Shown here piece by piece: positions 36,129 through 45,050 of a DNA stretch of 64,000 bases; the stretch's first letter is position 1; each line of letters opens with the position of its first letter. The notes under the pieces are model-generated. The model was not told the DNA's origin. It searched no databases and saw only the letters and a program-made list of their open reading frames with translations. The position numbers were made by a program, and so were the translations under genes. The stretch spans positions 1 to 64,000 of the forward strand of contig ONKA01000014.1 of the NCBI GenBank assembly GCA_900318265.1, written 5' to 3'. The stretch is from an uncultured Bacteroidales bacterium. GTDB lineage: Bacteria; Bacteroidota; Bacteroidia; Bacteroidales; F082.

Positions 36129-37442
36129 CTATTTATATTTCAACCACTTGAAAATTTCCTTGTATGAAAGTTTTTTTCCGTACATCAAGATGCCCGTGCG
36201 GTAAATCTTCGCTGCGAACCAGGTCATGGCGACAAATGTTCCGGCCAAGATGACGACCGAAAGCACGATTTGCCAGATAGGCACGCCGAACGGTATTCTC
36301 ACCATCATCGAGATGGGGGAGGTGAACGGAATCATCGAGAGCCATACCGACAAGGAGCTGTCGGGATTGTTGACGATGTAGAAAGATGAGATGATGGCGA
36401 CGATCAAGGGGACGGTGACAGGCAACGTGAATTGCTGTGAATCGGTGTTGTTATCGACCAATGAGCCGATGGCGGCATAAAGCGTGGCATACAGCAGGTA
36501 ACCCAAAATGAAGAAGATGAGGAAACACCCGATGATGGTGCCGAAGTCGATGGAATGGGCAATTTGGATGATGTTTTGCACGGCTTCGTTATTCATGATG
36601 TCGTTGGAGTTGATCTGTTGACTCATCACGGTGCCCGACGACAGAATTTCGGGGCTGCTGAGACCCATGAAAGCCGAGAAACCGAGATAGAGCGCTCCAG
36701 TAAGCAATATCCACAGCACAAATTGGGTGAGGGCTACCAGCGACACGCCGATGATTTTGCCCATCATGAGTTGGAAGGGCTTCACCGAGCTGATGATGAC
36801 TTCGATGATACGGTTGGTCTTTTCTTCCGACACGCCTTGCATCACCTGTCCACCAAAGAAGATGATGAACATGTAGACCAGCATCGACAATCCAATGCCG
36901 AGGGCAAATTGCACTTTGGTGAAGGTCTCCTTTTCGTTGCCTTTGTCGTCCATCCGCATGATCTGCAGGTTGACATCGGTCTTCACCGCGCTGACAATCT
37001 CTGGGTCGACACCTTTGGCCATCAACTTTTGGTCTTCGATTTCTTTCTTCATCACGTTGCTGATGTAGTTTTCTACTTCCATTGGCACTTGGCGAATGCT
37101 GTAGACAACGGCGTTCGACGGGATGTTGAGTTGTGTGGGCGGCACATATACGGCCATATCGAATATGCCGCTTTTCACCAGTTCCTTGACCGAGTCGATG
37201 GGTTGGTTGGGCATGTTGACGAAGGTGTGTTCCTTGGTGCCAGTGAAACGGTCCTCAAACCAATGGCTCTCGTCGACGACGGCAATTCGCATGTTCTCGT
37301 TGCTCGCGTTGAGGGCGAGCATGATGGGGATGATGTAGATGGCGGCCATTAGGATGGGCCCCAGGAAGGTCAGGATGAGGAAGCTGCGCTTGCGTACGCG
37401 CGTCATGTATTCGCGCTTGATGATGAGTCCGATCTTGTTCAT
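36129..37442 (-). CDS. ABC-2 type transporter permease (NatB-like)
   Basis: This 437-residue membrane protein has one N-terminal helix (about 19-45), a large extracytoplasmic domain (about 46-180), and a cluster of five further helices from about 185 to 430 (YMFIIFFGGQVMQGVSEEKT, IGCFLIFFILGYLLYATLYA, IPFTSPISMMVRIPFG). EEKTNRIIEVIISSVKP is the conserved ABC-2 coupling region. It is the partner of the ATPase immediately upstream (4-base overlap of ATG and TGA). NatAB-type systems export sodium or other small compounds; the substrate here is unknown. Confidence 0.88.
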   Translation of the reverse strand: MNKIGLIIKREYMTRVRKRSFLILTFLGPILMAAIYIIPIMLALNASNENMRIAVVDESHWFEDRFTGTKEHTFVNMPNQPIDSVKELVKSGIFDMAVYVPPTQLNIPSNAVVYSIRQVPMEVENYISNVMKKEIEDQKLMAKGVDPEIVSAVKTDVNLQIMRMDDKGNEKETFTKVQFALGIGLSMLVYMFIIFFGGQVMQGVSEEKTNRIIEVIISSVKPFQLMMGKIIGVSLVALTQFVLWILLTGALYLGFSAFMGLSSPEILSSGTVMSQQINSNDIMNNEAVQNIIQIAHSIDFGTIIGCFLIFFILGYLLYATLYAAIGSLVDNNTDSQQFTLPVTVPLIVAIISSFYIVNNPDSSLSVWLSMIPFTSPISMMVRIPFGVPIWQIVLSVVILAGTFVAMTWFAAKIYRTGILMYGKKLSYKEIFKWLKYK

Positions 37443-38362
37443 GGGGCTTGGTTTTGGGATTGCACTTCGTGGATAAAGATGTCGTTCATGGAGGGCAGCA
37501 CCTCTTTGAAGGAGACGAGTTGTCCGACCTGCAGGAGTTGGTTGAGCAGTTCGTTGGGCGATTCGCTGAACAAGGTCAGCTTGGTCTCGTCGGGGAGGTC
37601 GGTGGATTCCACCTTTATATTATTATAGGTGTCGGCGATGTTCATCACCTTGAGGGTGTCGGGGCAGCGCACCACGATTTCGCGTTGGTGGGTGTCGTGC
37701 TGCCGCTTGATGTCGCTCACCTTGCCTTGCAGGATGCTCTTGCCTCTGTTGATTAAGGTGATGCTGTCGCAGAGCTCCTCAACCGAGGCCATGTTGTGGG
37801 TGGAAAGTAGTATGGTGGCACCTTTTTCTCGCAAATCGAGGATGGCTTCTTTCAGCAGGTTGGCGTTGATGGGGTCGAAGCCGCTGAATGGCTCGTCGAA
37901 GATGAGGATGTCAGGCTCATGGATGACGGTGGTAATGAACTGCACCTTCTGCTGCATGCCCTTGGAGAGTTCTTCCACCTTCTTGTCCCACCAGCTGGCG
38001 ATTTCGAACTTCTCGAACCAATCCATCAGCCTTTTCTTGGCCTCAGCTTTCTTGATGCCTTTCAGCTCAGCCAAGTAGATGGCTTGTTCGCCGACTTTCA
38101 TCTTCTTGTATAAGCCACGTTCCTCGGGCAGGTAGCCGATGCGGGCGATGTGGCTTTGGCTCAGTTTTTCGCCGTTGATGAGCACCTCTCCGGAATCAGG
38201 AGCCGTGATCTGGTTGAGGATACGGATAAGGGTGGTCTTACCCGCGCCATTTGGACCCAAAAGGCCGTATATGCACTGCTCTTGGATGTCAATGCACATA
38301 CGGTCTAAGGCGGTGTGGTCGGCGTATTTCTTGGTGACCTCGTTGACGGATATTTTTGTCAT
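37439..38362 (-). CDS. ABC transporter ATP-binding protein (NatA-like)
   Basis: This 307-residue ATPase has Walker A GPNGAGKT, Q-loop ILNQITAP, a signature replaced by ELSKGMQQKVQFITT, Walker B ILIFDEPFSGFDP and H-loop LLSTHNMASVEEL. A C-terminal DUF4162-like regulatory region (about 215-307) follows. The LSKGMQQKVQ signature and SGFDPIN are typical of ABC-2 exporters of the NatA group. It overlaps the permease gene by 4 bases and forms a two-gene unit with it. Confidence 0.92.
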   Translation of the reverse strand: MTKISVNEVTKKYADHTALDRMCIDIQEQCIYGLLGPNGAGKTTLIRILNQITAPDSGEVLINGEKLSQSHIARIGYLPEERGLYKKMKVGEQAIYLAELKGIKKAEAKKRLMDWFEKFEIASWWDKKVEELSKGMQQKVQFITTVIHEPDILIFDEPFSGFDPINANLLKEAILDLREKGATILLSTHNMASVEELCDSITLINRGKSILQGKVSDIKRQHDTHQREIVVRCPDTLKVMNIADTYNNIKVESTDLPDETKLTLFSESPNELLNQLLQVGQLVSFKEVLPSMNDIFIHEVQSQNQAP

Positions 38363-38380
38363 TTCTTGTTGGTATAAACA

Positions 38381-38527
38381 TGAGACTATGATGGACGGTC
38401 TTTTTTCTTTTTAGCGTCATGGCGGAGGAACATCCGCCATCTCCTGAGCATGAAGGAGTACCCTTTTTGTTCAGGAGATTGCGGGTCAAGCCCGCAATGA
38501 CGGCAGGAAAACAAGTCCATAGTCTCA
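38381..38527. repeat. Composite palindromic intergenic element
   Basis: Outer arms TGAGACTATGATGGAC (38381-38396) and GTCCATAGTCTCA (38515-38527) are inverted. Nested inside are GGCGGA..TCCGCC, CTCCTGA..TCAGGAG and the near-perfect palindrome GATTGCGGGTCAAGCCCGCA (38478-38497). Such GCGGGTCAAGCCCGC units are scattered through many bacterial genomes. The element fills the gap between dnaJ and the ABC ATPase. Confidence 0.6.
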
Positions 38528-38529
38528 CG

Positions 38530-39720
38530 TCAATTAAAATAGTCCTTAATCTTACTGAAAAAACTCTTCTCCTCGGCGGTGGGGTTGGGCTTGAAGTTGT
38601 CCGATTGGGCGAGTTGTTGCAACAGCTCTTCCTCTTTCTTGTTGACTTTCTTCGGCACCCACACGTTGACGTTGACGAGCATGTCGCCGCTGCCGTAGCC
38701 GTTGAGGATAGGCAAGCCTTTGCCTCTCAGCCTCAATACCTTGCCACTCTGAGTGCCAGGGGCAATCTTCACGCGTACCTTGCCATCAACGGTGGGCACT
38801 TCGGCCTGGGTACCCATGATGGCCTCGGGGATGGTGATGAACAGGTTGTAGATCAGCGTGCTCTCATCGCGCTCGAAGTCGGGATGAGGCTCTTCTTCGA
38901 TGAGGACGAGCAAGTCGCCGTTCACGCCGTTGTGCGGACCGGCATTGCCTTTGCCTCGCACGGTGAGTTGCATGCCTTCGCCCACGCCGGCAGGGATGTC
39001 GATGTCGATGATTTCGTCACCTTTCATGATGCCTTCACCGCCGCAGTGGGTACATTTCTTCTTAATGACAGTTCCTGTGCCGTTACAGGTGGGACACACC
39101 GAAGCGGTCTGCATCTGTCCAAAGAAACTGTTGACGGTCTGCACCACCTGACCACGACCATGGCAGGTGGGACAGGTCTCAGTGGAGCCGTCTTCCGAAC
39201 CGCTGCCGTGGCAATGCGTGCAGGCGACGTATTTGCTGACCTTGATTTTCTTTTTCACGCCATGGGCGATCTCTTGCAGGTTCAGCTTCACTTTCACGCG
39301 GATGTTGGAGCCGCGCTGCTTGACGGTGCCGCCACGGCTGCTACCGCCTCCGAAGCCACTGAAACTGCTGAAGCCACCGCCAAAGTCGAAGCCTCGGCCA
39401 AACACGCTGTTCAGGATGTCGTTCAGGTCGAAGTCGCCGAAGCCGCCGAAGCCGCTGCCACCGCTGGCCGAGCCGCCATCCATGCCGGCGAAGCCGTAAC
39501 GGTCGTAACGCGCCTTCTTGTTCTCGTCGCTTAAAACGGAATAGGCCTCCGAGGCTTCTTTGAAGTTCTCCTCGGCGGTCTTCTTCTCGGCGTCGGTGCC
39601 GTTCACCCACTTGTCGGGGTGCCATTTCAAGGCGGCCTTACGGTAGGCGCTCTTTATCTCATCAGGTGTGGAGTTTTTGTTGACTCCTAACACCTCGTAG
39701 TAATCTCTTTTTTCTGCCAT
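38530..39720 (-). CDS. dnaJ: Chaperone DnaJ
   Basis: This 396-residue type I Hsp40 activates DnaK ATPase. The J domain (1-75) has the HPD in LKWHPDKW. A Gly/Phe-rich linker (about 76-125) is unusually rich in GGFGG and FSGFGG repeats. Four zinc-finger motifs CxxCxGxG lie at about 165-230 (CTHCHGSGSE, CPTCHGRGQ, CPTCNGTGT, CTHCGGEG), followed by two C-terminal beta-sandwich substrate-binding domains. It follows grpE by 14 bases and should be co-transcribed with it; dnaK is not in the window. Confidence 0.96.
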   Translation of the reverse strand: MAEKRDYYEVLGVNKNSTPDEIKSAYRKAALKWHPDKWVNGTDAEKKTAEENFKEASEAYSVLSDENKKARYDRYGFAGMDGGSASGGSGFGGFGDFDLNDILNSVFGRGFDFGGGFSSFSGFGGGSSRGGTVKQRGSNIRVKVKLNLQEIAHGVKKKIKVSKYVACTHCHGSGSEDGSTETCPTCHGRGQVVQTVNSFFGQMQTASVCPTCNGTGTVIKKKCTHCGGEGIMKGDEIIDIDIPAGVGEGMQLTVRGKGNAGPHNGVNGDLLVLIEEEPHPDFERDESTLIYNLFITIPEAIMGTQAEVPTVDGKVRVKIAPGTQSGKVLRLRGKGLPILNGYGSGDMLVNVNVWVPKKVNKKEEELLQQLAQSDNFKPNPTAEEKSFFSKIKDYFN

Positions 39721-39734
39721 TCTTGATTCCTTTC

Positions 39735-40364
39735 TTAGTTACCTACAACGACGCGGGCGAAGCGAATTACCTTGCCGTTCAGTTTATAACCTTTTTGGAT
39801 GACGTCAAGGACTTTGCCTTTCTTGTCTTCCTCGGGGGCAGGGATCATCGTAAGTGCTTCGTGCTCATCGGTGTTGAATTCAGCATCCATCGCCTCGATT
39901 TCTTCCAAGCCTTTCTTTTTCAAGGTGTCTTTCAACTTGTTGAAGATTAAGGTGACGCCTTGCAAGTCGGCCTCGTTGCCATTCTTTTCCATGTTTTGCA
40001 ATGCACGTTCGAAGTCGTCAAGCACGGGAAGGATGTCCTTGATGACGTTCTCCGATGCCGTGACGGTCAGGTCCAGTTTTTCCTTGGCGGTGCGTTTGCG
40101 GTAGTTGTCGAACTCCGAGAACAGACGCAAATACTTGTCGTTCAGCTCGGCATATTTTGCCTTTTCTTCTTCCAAGGCCTTCTCCTGGGCATGACGGATC
40201 TTGAACCGCTTTGACTTTTTGTCCGAAACATTGTCATTCGTAGCCTCTTTGGCTTCCTCTTGCTTGGGCTGTTCGTCAATGGGTTCTTGGCTGTTTTCCA
40301 TGTCGGGATTGACGGTGTCTTTCAAGGCATCGTCTTGATTGTTAACGTTTTCGTTTTCGGTCAT
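39735..40364 (-). CDS. grpE: Nucleotide exchange factor GrpE
   Basis: This 209-residue protein has an acidic, Gln/Glu-rich disordered N-terminus (1-55), a long coiled-coil helix (about 60-125, EEEKAKYAELNDKYLRLFSE) and a C-terminal beta domain ending VLDVIQKGYKLNGKVIRFAR. This is the standard GrpE layout, releasing ADP from DnaK. It is the first gene of the grpE-dnaJ pair. No consensus heat-shock operator (CIRCE) was seen in the 104 bases upstream. Confidence 0.93.
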   Translation of the reverse strand: MTENENVNNQDDALKDTVNPDMENSQEPIDEQPKQEEAKEATNDNVSDKKSKRFKIRHAQEKALEEEKAKYAELNDKYLRLFSEFDNYRKRTAKEKLDLTVTASENVIKDILPVLDDFERALQNMEKNGNEADLQGVTLIFNKLKDTLKKKGLEEIEAMDAEFNTDEHEALTMIPAPEEDKKGKVLDVIQKGYKLNGKVIRFARVVVGN

Positions 40365-40468
40365 GATATGTGTGTTTTGCTATTATTTTTCATTTTGCGC
40401 TAAGACACATCAAATCCTTTGCCAAAGGGTTGTCTTTGACAAAATGGCAGAATGGGATAGGAAAAGTA

Positions 40469-41776
40469 TTAGAGTCGCTCGATGAGAGGACCGTTGAGGC
40501 TGAGAGCGTTTACGCGCTTGTCGATGTACTGGTAGCCGCGTTCGATCTGGTCGCTGTTGTCGATGATGCTATCGCCTTGGGCAGATAAGGCAGCAATGAG
40601 TAGGGCAACGCCGGCGCGAATGTCTGGCGAGGCCATGCGGATGCCACGTAGGGCATGACTGCGGTCGAGGCCGATGACATTGGCACGGTGCGGGTCGCAA
40701 AGGATGATCTGCGCACCCATGTCGATGAGTTTGTCGACGAAGAACAAACGGCTCTCAAACATCTTTTGGTGGATGAGTACGGTGCCTTTGGCTTGTGTGG
40801 CCACCACCAAAACGATACTGATCAAGTCGGGGGTGAAGCCAGGCCATGGCGCATCGGCAACGGTGAGGATGCTGCCGTCCATGAAGGTCTGCACTTCGTA
40901 ATGGTCTTGCGCAGGGATGAAAATGTCGTCGCCACGGTATTCCATTTGGATGCCGAGCTTGCGGAACACGTCAGGGATGATGCCGAGCTGTGCAATGCCT
41001 GCATTCTTAATGGTGATCTCGCTGCCCGTCATGGCAGCCATGCCGATGAAGCTACCCACCTCGATCATGTCGGCGAGTAGGGTGTGCTCGGTACCATGCA
41101 AACGGCTGACACCGTTGATGGTCAAGAGGTTGGAGCCGACGCCCTTGATGTCGGCACCCATGCTGTTGAGCATGGTGCAGAGCTGCACGAGATAAGGCTC
41201 GCAGGCGGCATTGAAGATGGTGGTGGTGCCTTGGGCCATCACGGCGGCCATGACAATGTTGGCCGTGCCGGTGACAGAAGCCTCATCAAGGAGCATGTAG
41301 CAGCCTTTCAGTCCACCTTGCTGCACGCTGACTTTATAGTCGTTAAAATCAAAGATGGCGCCGAGTTTCTGCAAGCCGATGACGTGGGTGTCGAGCCTGC
41401 GGCGACCAATTTTGTCGCCTCCGGGTTTGGGCATGTAGGCCTTGCCGAAACGGGCCAGCATCGGACCAGTCATCATCACGCTACCACGCAACTTGGATGC
41501 TGTGCTTTGGTAGTCAGTGCCATTGAAATAGTCGAAGTTGAGCGATTTGGCTTGCAAGATGATATCGTGGCGCGTGGGACGCTCGATGCTGACACCCATG
41601 CCTTCCAAGAGGGCAATCAGATTGTTGATGTCCAGGATGTCGGGCAGGTTGTGGATGGTGACTTTCTCTTCGGTGAGCAGACAGGCACAAAGGATCTGCA
41701 TGGCCTCGTTCTTTGCTCCTTGTGGGATGATTTCGCCTTGCAGCTTGCCGCCGCCTTTTATCTTTAGTGATGCCAT
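40469..41776 (-). CDS. murA: UDP-N-acetylglucosamine 1-carboxyvinyltransferase (MurA), Asp variant
   Basis: This 435-residue EPSP-synthase-fold enzyme performs the first committed step of peptidoglycan synthesis, transferring enolpyruvate from PEP to UDP-GlcNAc. Family motifs are GAKNEAMQ (Lys22), KLRGSVMMTGPMLARFG and the flexible loop PGGDKIGRRRLDTH. In most bacteria that loop holds a Cys (Cys115 in E. coli, PGGCTIGARP), which fosfomycin alkylates. Here the residue is Asp121. The Cys-to-Asp exchange occurs naturally in Mycobacterium and Chlamydia MurA and keeps activity while giving fosfomycin insensitivity. The rest of the active site looks intact, including RRLDTH. It lies downstream of the DUF4290 gene. 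Confidence 0.95.
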   Translation of the reverse strand: MASLKIKGGGKLQGEIIPQGAKNEAMQILCACLLTEEKVTIHNLPDILDINNLIALLEGMGVSIERPTRHDIILQAKSLNFDYFNGTDYQSTASKLRGSVMMTGPMLARFGKAYMPKPGGDKIGRRRLDTHVIGLQKLGAIFDFNDYKVSVQQGGLKGCYMLLDEASVTGTANIVMAAVMAQGTTTIFNAACEPYLVQLCTMLNSMGADIKGVGSNLLTINGVSRLHGTEHTLLADMIEVGSFIGMAAMTGSEITIKNAGIAQLGIIPDVFRKLGIQMEYRGDDIFIPAQDHYEVQTFMDGSILTVADAPWPGFTPDLISIVLVVATQAKGTVLIHQKMFESRLFFVDKLIDMGAQIILCDPHRANVIGLDRSHALRGIRMASPDIRAGVALLIAALSAQGDSIIDNSDQIERGYQYIDKRVNALSLNGPLIERL

Positions 41777-41780
41777 TATT

Positions 41781-41815
41781 AGTTTAAAGTTTAGGGTTTA
41801 GAGTTTAGAGTTTAC
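41781..41815. repeat. Heptanucleotide tandem repeat
   Basis: Five tandem copies of a degenerate heptamer (AGTTTAA, AGTTTAG, GGTTTAG, AGTTTAG, AGTTTAC) fill the spacer between DUF4290 and murA and run into the DUF4290 stop codon. Telomere-like in appearance only. Confidence 0.7.
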
Positions 41816-42503
41816 CTAACTCTTGCATGCGTTTCTTGTAGGCTGGGTTATTCGGGTTGTTCATGTTGGCCTTCAGGTTCGGCACTTTCTTCTTTTTCTT
41901 TTTGCCTTGCTGTTGCTGCTGCTTGGATTGTGGCTGACCCTTTCCCGACATGTCGCTGTTCAACCTCGACTCGTCGGCGATGACAAGACGTCCGCCGCTG
42001 ATGGCCTTGAGGTCGTCGATGATGACTTGGTCGTTGACGACGCTCTTGTTCCATTCCAGGTAGTTGCGCTTCATTTGACCAGCCAGGGAGTAGGCAAGGG
42101 CCTCACGAACTTCGTCGTTTTCCTCCTGCGAGGCGGCTTCAATCATCTTAATAAGGTATTGGCCGTAGTGACCATATTTTATATTATTATTCTGATAACC
42201 AATGTGTTGAGGTTTGCTTTGCTTCTCCAAGGGAACAGGAGGCGCGAAGGGGCTGTCTAGGTCAAGGTTGTAGCCCGAAATCATGTAAAGGTGGTCCCAG
42301 AGTTTGTGCTCGTAGTCGCTTGACTGCTTGATGCTCGGGTTCATCTGCACCATCACGCTGATGATGTATTTGGCGGCTTCGGTGCGCTGTTCACGGTCTT
42401 CAATCTCAGGCAGTTTCTTGATCATCTCCTGTACGCAGCGGCCGTATTCCGAAATGACAATCTGCTCTTTTTCTGTATTGTAGGTCAGTCCAGGTTTGTT
42501 CAT
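41805..42503 (-). CDS. DUF4290 family protein
   Basis: This 232-residue cytoplasmic protein begins MNKPGLTYNTEKEQIVISEY and continues with helical, charged segments (EIEDREQRTEAAKYIISVM, ALAYSLAGQMKRNYLEWN). Its C-terminal tail is rich in Gln, Lys and Pro (QSKQQQQQGKKKKKK), possibly nucleic-acid binding. DUF4290 is confined to Bacteroidota and its neighbourhood with murA recurs there as far as I recall; function is unknown. Start 42503 was chosen because the -7 box TATCTTTG (42522-42529) lies just upstream and excludes the longer frame. Confidence 0.82.
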   Translation of the reverse strand: MNKPGLTYNTEKEQIVISEYGRCVQEMIKKLPEIEDREQRTEAAKYIISVMVQMNPSIKQSSDYEHKLWDHLYMISGYNLDLDSPFAPPVPLEKQSKPQHIGYQNNNIKYGHYGQYLIKMIEAASQEENDEVREALAYSLAGQMKRNYLEWNKSVVNDQVIIDDLKAISGGRLVIADESRLNSDMSGKGQPQSKQQQQQGKKKKKKVPNLKANMNNPNNPAYKKRMQELGKL

Positions 42504-42521
42504 CTTAATAGATTTTGCGTG

Positions 42522-42529
42522 CAAAGATA
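42522..42529 (-). promoter_or_regulatory. -7 box of the DUF4290-murA unit
   Basis: A consensus Bacteroidota -7 element, TATCTTTG, ends 18 bases before the ATG at 42503. The leader would be only about a dozen bases. Confidence 0.6.
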
Positions 42530-42536
42530 GTGTTTT

Positions 42537-44840
42537 TTATTTGATAATTGCCAGCCGCGCAAACTTCAGCATGAGCATCTTCACGCCAGCGGTGTCGAAA
42601 TGAACGGAAGCTTTCTTGTTGGCTCCTGCGCCTTCGATGCTGAGGATGGTGCCTGCGCCAAATTTGGCGTGCATCACGCGCATGCCTTCCTGAAGGAGGT
42701 CGGGGTTGGAAGGCTCCAGGTTTTGGGGTGCGGCAGGCTGACTGGCGGCGGGTTGGCTGGTGCTAGGTCTCGTCGTTGGCGTGTTCGGGAGGTTGCGGAA
42801 GCCATGCTCACTGAACCGGCCGAAAGTGCGTCCACCCACAGGTGAAGTGCCTCTGAACGAGGCCTTTTGCGTCTGTTCGATGAGGCTGGAATCAATTTCG
42901 TCGACGAAGCGCGAGCGTTCGCTGAGGGTGAGGTTGCCATAACGGTAGCGTTGCTCGGCATAACTCAAGGTTAGTTTTGTCATGGCACGGGTGATGGCCA
43001 CGTAGAACAAACGACGTTCCTCTTCCAACTCTTCGCGTGTGCTGAGGCTGAGGATGCCGGGGAAGAGGTTCTCTTCCATGCCCACGACGTAGACGTAGGG
43101 GAACTCCAGGCCTTTGGCGCTGTGGATGGTCATCAGGCTGACGTAATCCTCGTCAGGGTCGTCTTTCTTCATCTCGCTGTCGGTGAGCAGGGCCACGTCT
43201 TCCATGAACTGCACCAGGTCGACGCGGGCAGTCTCGCCCGTGGTCTCGTCCACCTGACGGTCGCTGAACTCCATGATGGCGTTGAGCAATTCCTCCACGT
43301 TCTCGACTCTCGACACGCCTTCGGGTGTGTCGTCTTCCTTCAGCACCTTGATGAGGCCGATGGTGTTGGTGATGTGCTTGGCCAGCTCAAAGGCGTTCAT
43401 CTTGGCCTGCAAGGTCTGGAAGCTCTTGATCATCACCATGAAGTCGCGGAACTTGTTGACGGTGCCCATATTGAAGTCTTGCGGAAACACGTTGTTCTCC
43501 ATGCACTTCCAGATGCTTGTGCGTTGCTCGTTAGCTGTGACCATCATGCGTTCTATGCTGGTCTTGCCGATGCCGCGGGCAGGGTAGTTGATGATGCGCA
43601 ACAAAGCCTGTTCGTCCTCGGGGTTGATGACGACGCGGAAGTAGGCCAGCAGGTCCTTGATTTCCTTGCGGTCGTAGAACGAGAGGCCGCCATATATCTT
43701 ATAAGGTATGTTCTGCTTGCGTAGCGCCTCTTCCATCGAACGCGACTGTGCGTTGGTGCGATAGAGGATGGCAAAGCTCTTGTTGGGCAGGTGGCGTGTC
43801 ATCTTGTATTGGAAGATGCTGTTAGCCACCATAGTGCCTTCCTCGGTGTCGCTGTTGGCGTGGATGAGGCCAATCAGCTCTCCTTTTTCCTTGTCGCTCC
43901 ACACCTTTTTCTTGATTTGGTCCTTGTTGTGCGCGATGACGGCGTTCGAAGCGTTGACGATGTTCTGGGTGGAGCGGTAGTTTTGTTCCAATCTGATCAA
44001 CTTATAGTCGGGATAATCGTTCTTGAAGTTGAGTATGTTTTGGATGTTGGCGCCGCGGAAGGCGTAGATGCTTTGGGCATCGTCACCCACCACACAAATG
44101 TTTTCGAACAGAGCCGCTATGCGTTTCACGATGAGGTATTGGGCGTAGTTGGTGTCCTGGTACTCGTCGACGAGGATAAACTTGAAGTGGTTCTGGTATT
44201 TGTAAAGCACTTCAGGGTTGTCGCGGAGAAGGATGTTCGTGAAGTAGAGGATGTCATCGAAATCCATGGCGTTGGCGCGGTGTAGACGCTCGTTGTAGAG
44301 TTTGAACAGCTGAGCGATGAGTGGCTTATTCGACTTGCGGTCGGTCTCTTGGATCTCGGGGTCGTTGGCATAGTCTTCGGGTGAGTAGAGGCTCGACTTG
44401 GCCGCCGAGATGCGCGACAGCACCTGCTTGGCGGGGTAAACCTTGGTATCGAGGCTCAAATCTTTGAGAATTTGTGTGATGAGTGCCTTGGAGTCGTCAG
44501 TGTCGTAGATGGAGAAATTGGACGTGAAGCCAATCTTCTCCGCCTCGATGCGCAGGATGCGGGCGAAGATGGAGTGGAAGGTGCCCATCCACACGTTGCG
44601 GGCGTCGCTGGCGTTGACGAGTTGCATGATGCGTTCCTTCATCTCGCGGGCGGCCTTGTTGGTGAAGGTGAGGGCCATGATACTGAAAGGATCGACGCCC
44701 TCTTGTATCATGTAGGCGACGCGGTAGGTGAGGGCGCGGGTTTTGCCTGAACCTGCACCGGCAATCACCATCACGGGGCCTTCTATAGTGGTAACGGCCT
44801 CACGTTGAGGCTCGTTGAGGTCTTTCAATAGGTCAATCAT
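42537..44840 (-). CDS. UvrD/PcrA-type superfamily 1A DNA helicase
   Basis: This 767-residue 3'-5' helicase has motif I AGAGSGKTRALTYR, motif Ia ALTFTNKAAREMKER, motif II FILVDEYQDTN, motif III VGDDAQSIYAFRGA, motif IV RLEQNYRST, motif V TIHSAKGLEFPYVYVVG and motif VI RRLFYVAITRAM. A C-terminal linker (Pro/Thr/Ser-rich, about 665-710) and a Tudor-like domain (GMRVMHAKFGAGTIL) end the protein, as in PcrA, where this domain contacts RNA polymerase. The ATG at 44840 is used; an in-frame upstream start would run through the tRNA-Lys gene. The -7 box TATCTTTG is at 44860-44867. Confidence 0.95.
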   Translation of the reverse strand: MIDLLKDLNEPQREAVTTIEGPVMVIAGAGSGKTRALTYRVAYMIQEGVDPFSIMALTFTNKAAREMKERIMQLVNASDARNVWMGTFHSIFARILRIEAEKIGFTSNFSIYDTDDSKALITQILKDLSLDTKVYPAKQVLSRISAAKSSLYSPEDYANDPEIQETDRKSNKPLIAQLFKLYNERLHRANAMDFDDILYFTNILLRDNPEVLYKYQNHFKFILVDEYQDTNYAQYLIVKRIAALFENICVVGDDAQSIYAFRGANIQNILNFKNDYPDYKLIRLEQNYRSTQNIVNASNAVIAHNKDQIKKKVWSDKEKGELIGLIHANSDTEEGTMVANSIFQYKMTRHLPNKSFAILYRTNAQSRSMEEALRKQNIPYKIYGGLSFYDRKEIKDLLAYFRVVINPEDEQALLRIINYPARGIGKTSIERMMVTANEQRTSIWKCMENNVFPQDFNMGTVNKFRDFMVMIKSFQTLQAKMNAFELAKHITNTIGLIKVLKEDDTPEGVSRVENVEELLNAIMEFSDRQVDETTGETARVDLVQFMEDVALLTDSEMKKDDPDEDYVSLMTIHSAKGLEFPYVYVVGMEENLFPGILSLSTREELEEERRLFYVAITRAMTKLTLSYAEQRYRYGNLTLSERSRFVDEIDSSLIEQTQKASFRGTSPVGGRTFGRFSEHGFRNLPNTPTTRPSTSQPAASQPAAPQNLEPSNPDLLQEGMRVMHAKFGAGTILSIEGAGANKKASVHFDTAGVKMLMLKFARLAIIK

Positions 44841-44869
44841 TGTAGATTCATTAGGTTGGCAAAGATAAC

Positions 44870-44900
44870 AAAAAATCTCCGACTTGGTCGGAGATTTTTT
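44870..44900 (-). terminator. Rho-independent terminator of tRNA-Lys
   Basis: AAAAAATCTCCGAC (44870-44883) pairs with GTCGGAGATTTTTT (44887-44900) around the loop TTG, just past the 3' end of the minus-strand tRNA. The promoter of the helicase gene starts immediately after it. Confidence 0.85.
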
Positions 44901-44906
44901 GTTTCT

Positions 44907-44982
44907 TGGTGACCCGGCTGGGGCTCGAACCCAGGACCCCAACATTAAAAGTGTTGTGCTCTACCTGCTGAGCTACCGAGTC
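44907..44982 (-). tRNA. tRNA-Lys (anticodon TTT)
   Basis: Read on the minus strand the RNA has the acceptor stem GACTCGG/CCGGGTC with discriminator A. It has a D-arm (AGCTCAGCAGGTAGAGC), an anticodon arm CAACA-CTTTTAA-TGTTG with anticodon TTT, and a T-arm CCTGGGTTCGAGCCCCAG. The 3' CCA is encoded. Total length is 76 nucleotides. Confidence 0.95.
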
Positions 44983-45000
44983 AGCCTTTTTTTGCGGCTG

Positions 45001-45008
45001 CAAAGGTA
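45001..45008 (-). promoter_or_regulatory. -7 box of tRNA-Lys
   Basis: TACCTTTG on the minus strand ends about 18 bases before the tRNA 5' end. No clear -33 TTG was found. Confidence 0.5.
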
Positions 45009-45050
45009 CTACTTTTTTCGTTATTGTAGCCTTTTAGCTCTAAATTTTTT

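Noticed and set aside
41781-41815. Telomere-like repeat suggesting a linear replicon end
   Set aside because: Only five degenerate heptamers inside a spacer between core genes.
44841-44945. In-frame upstream start for the UvrD/PcrA helicase
   Set aside because: It would read through the tRNA-Lys gene and its terminator.
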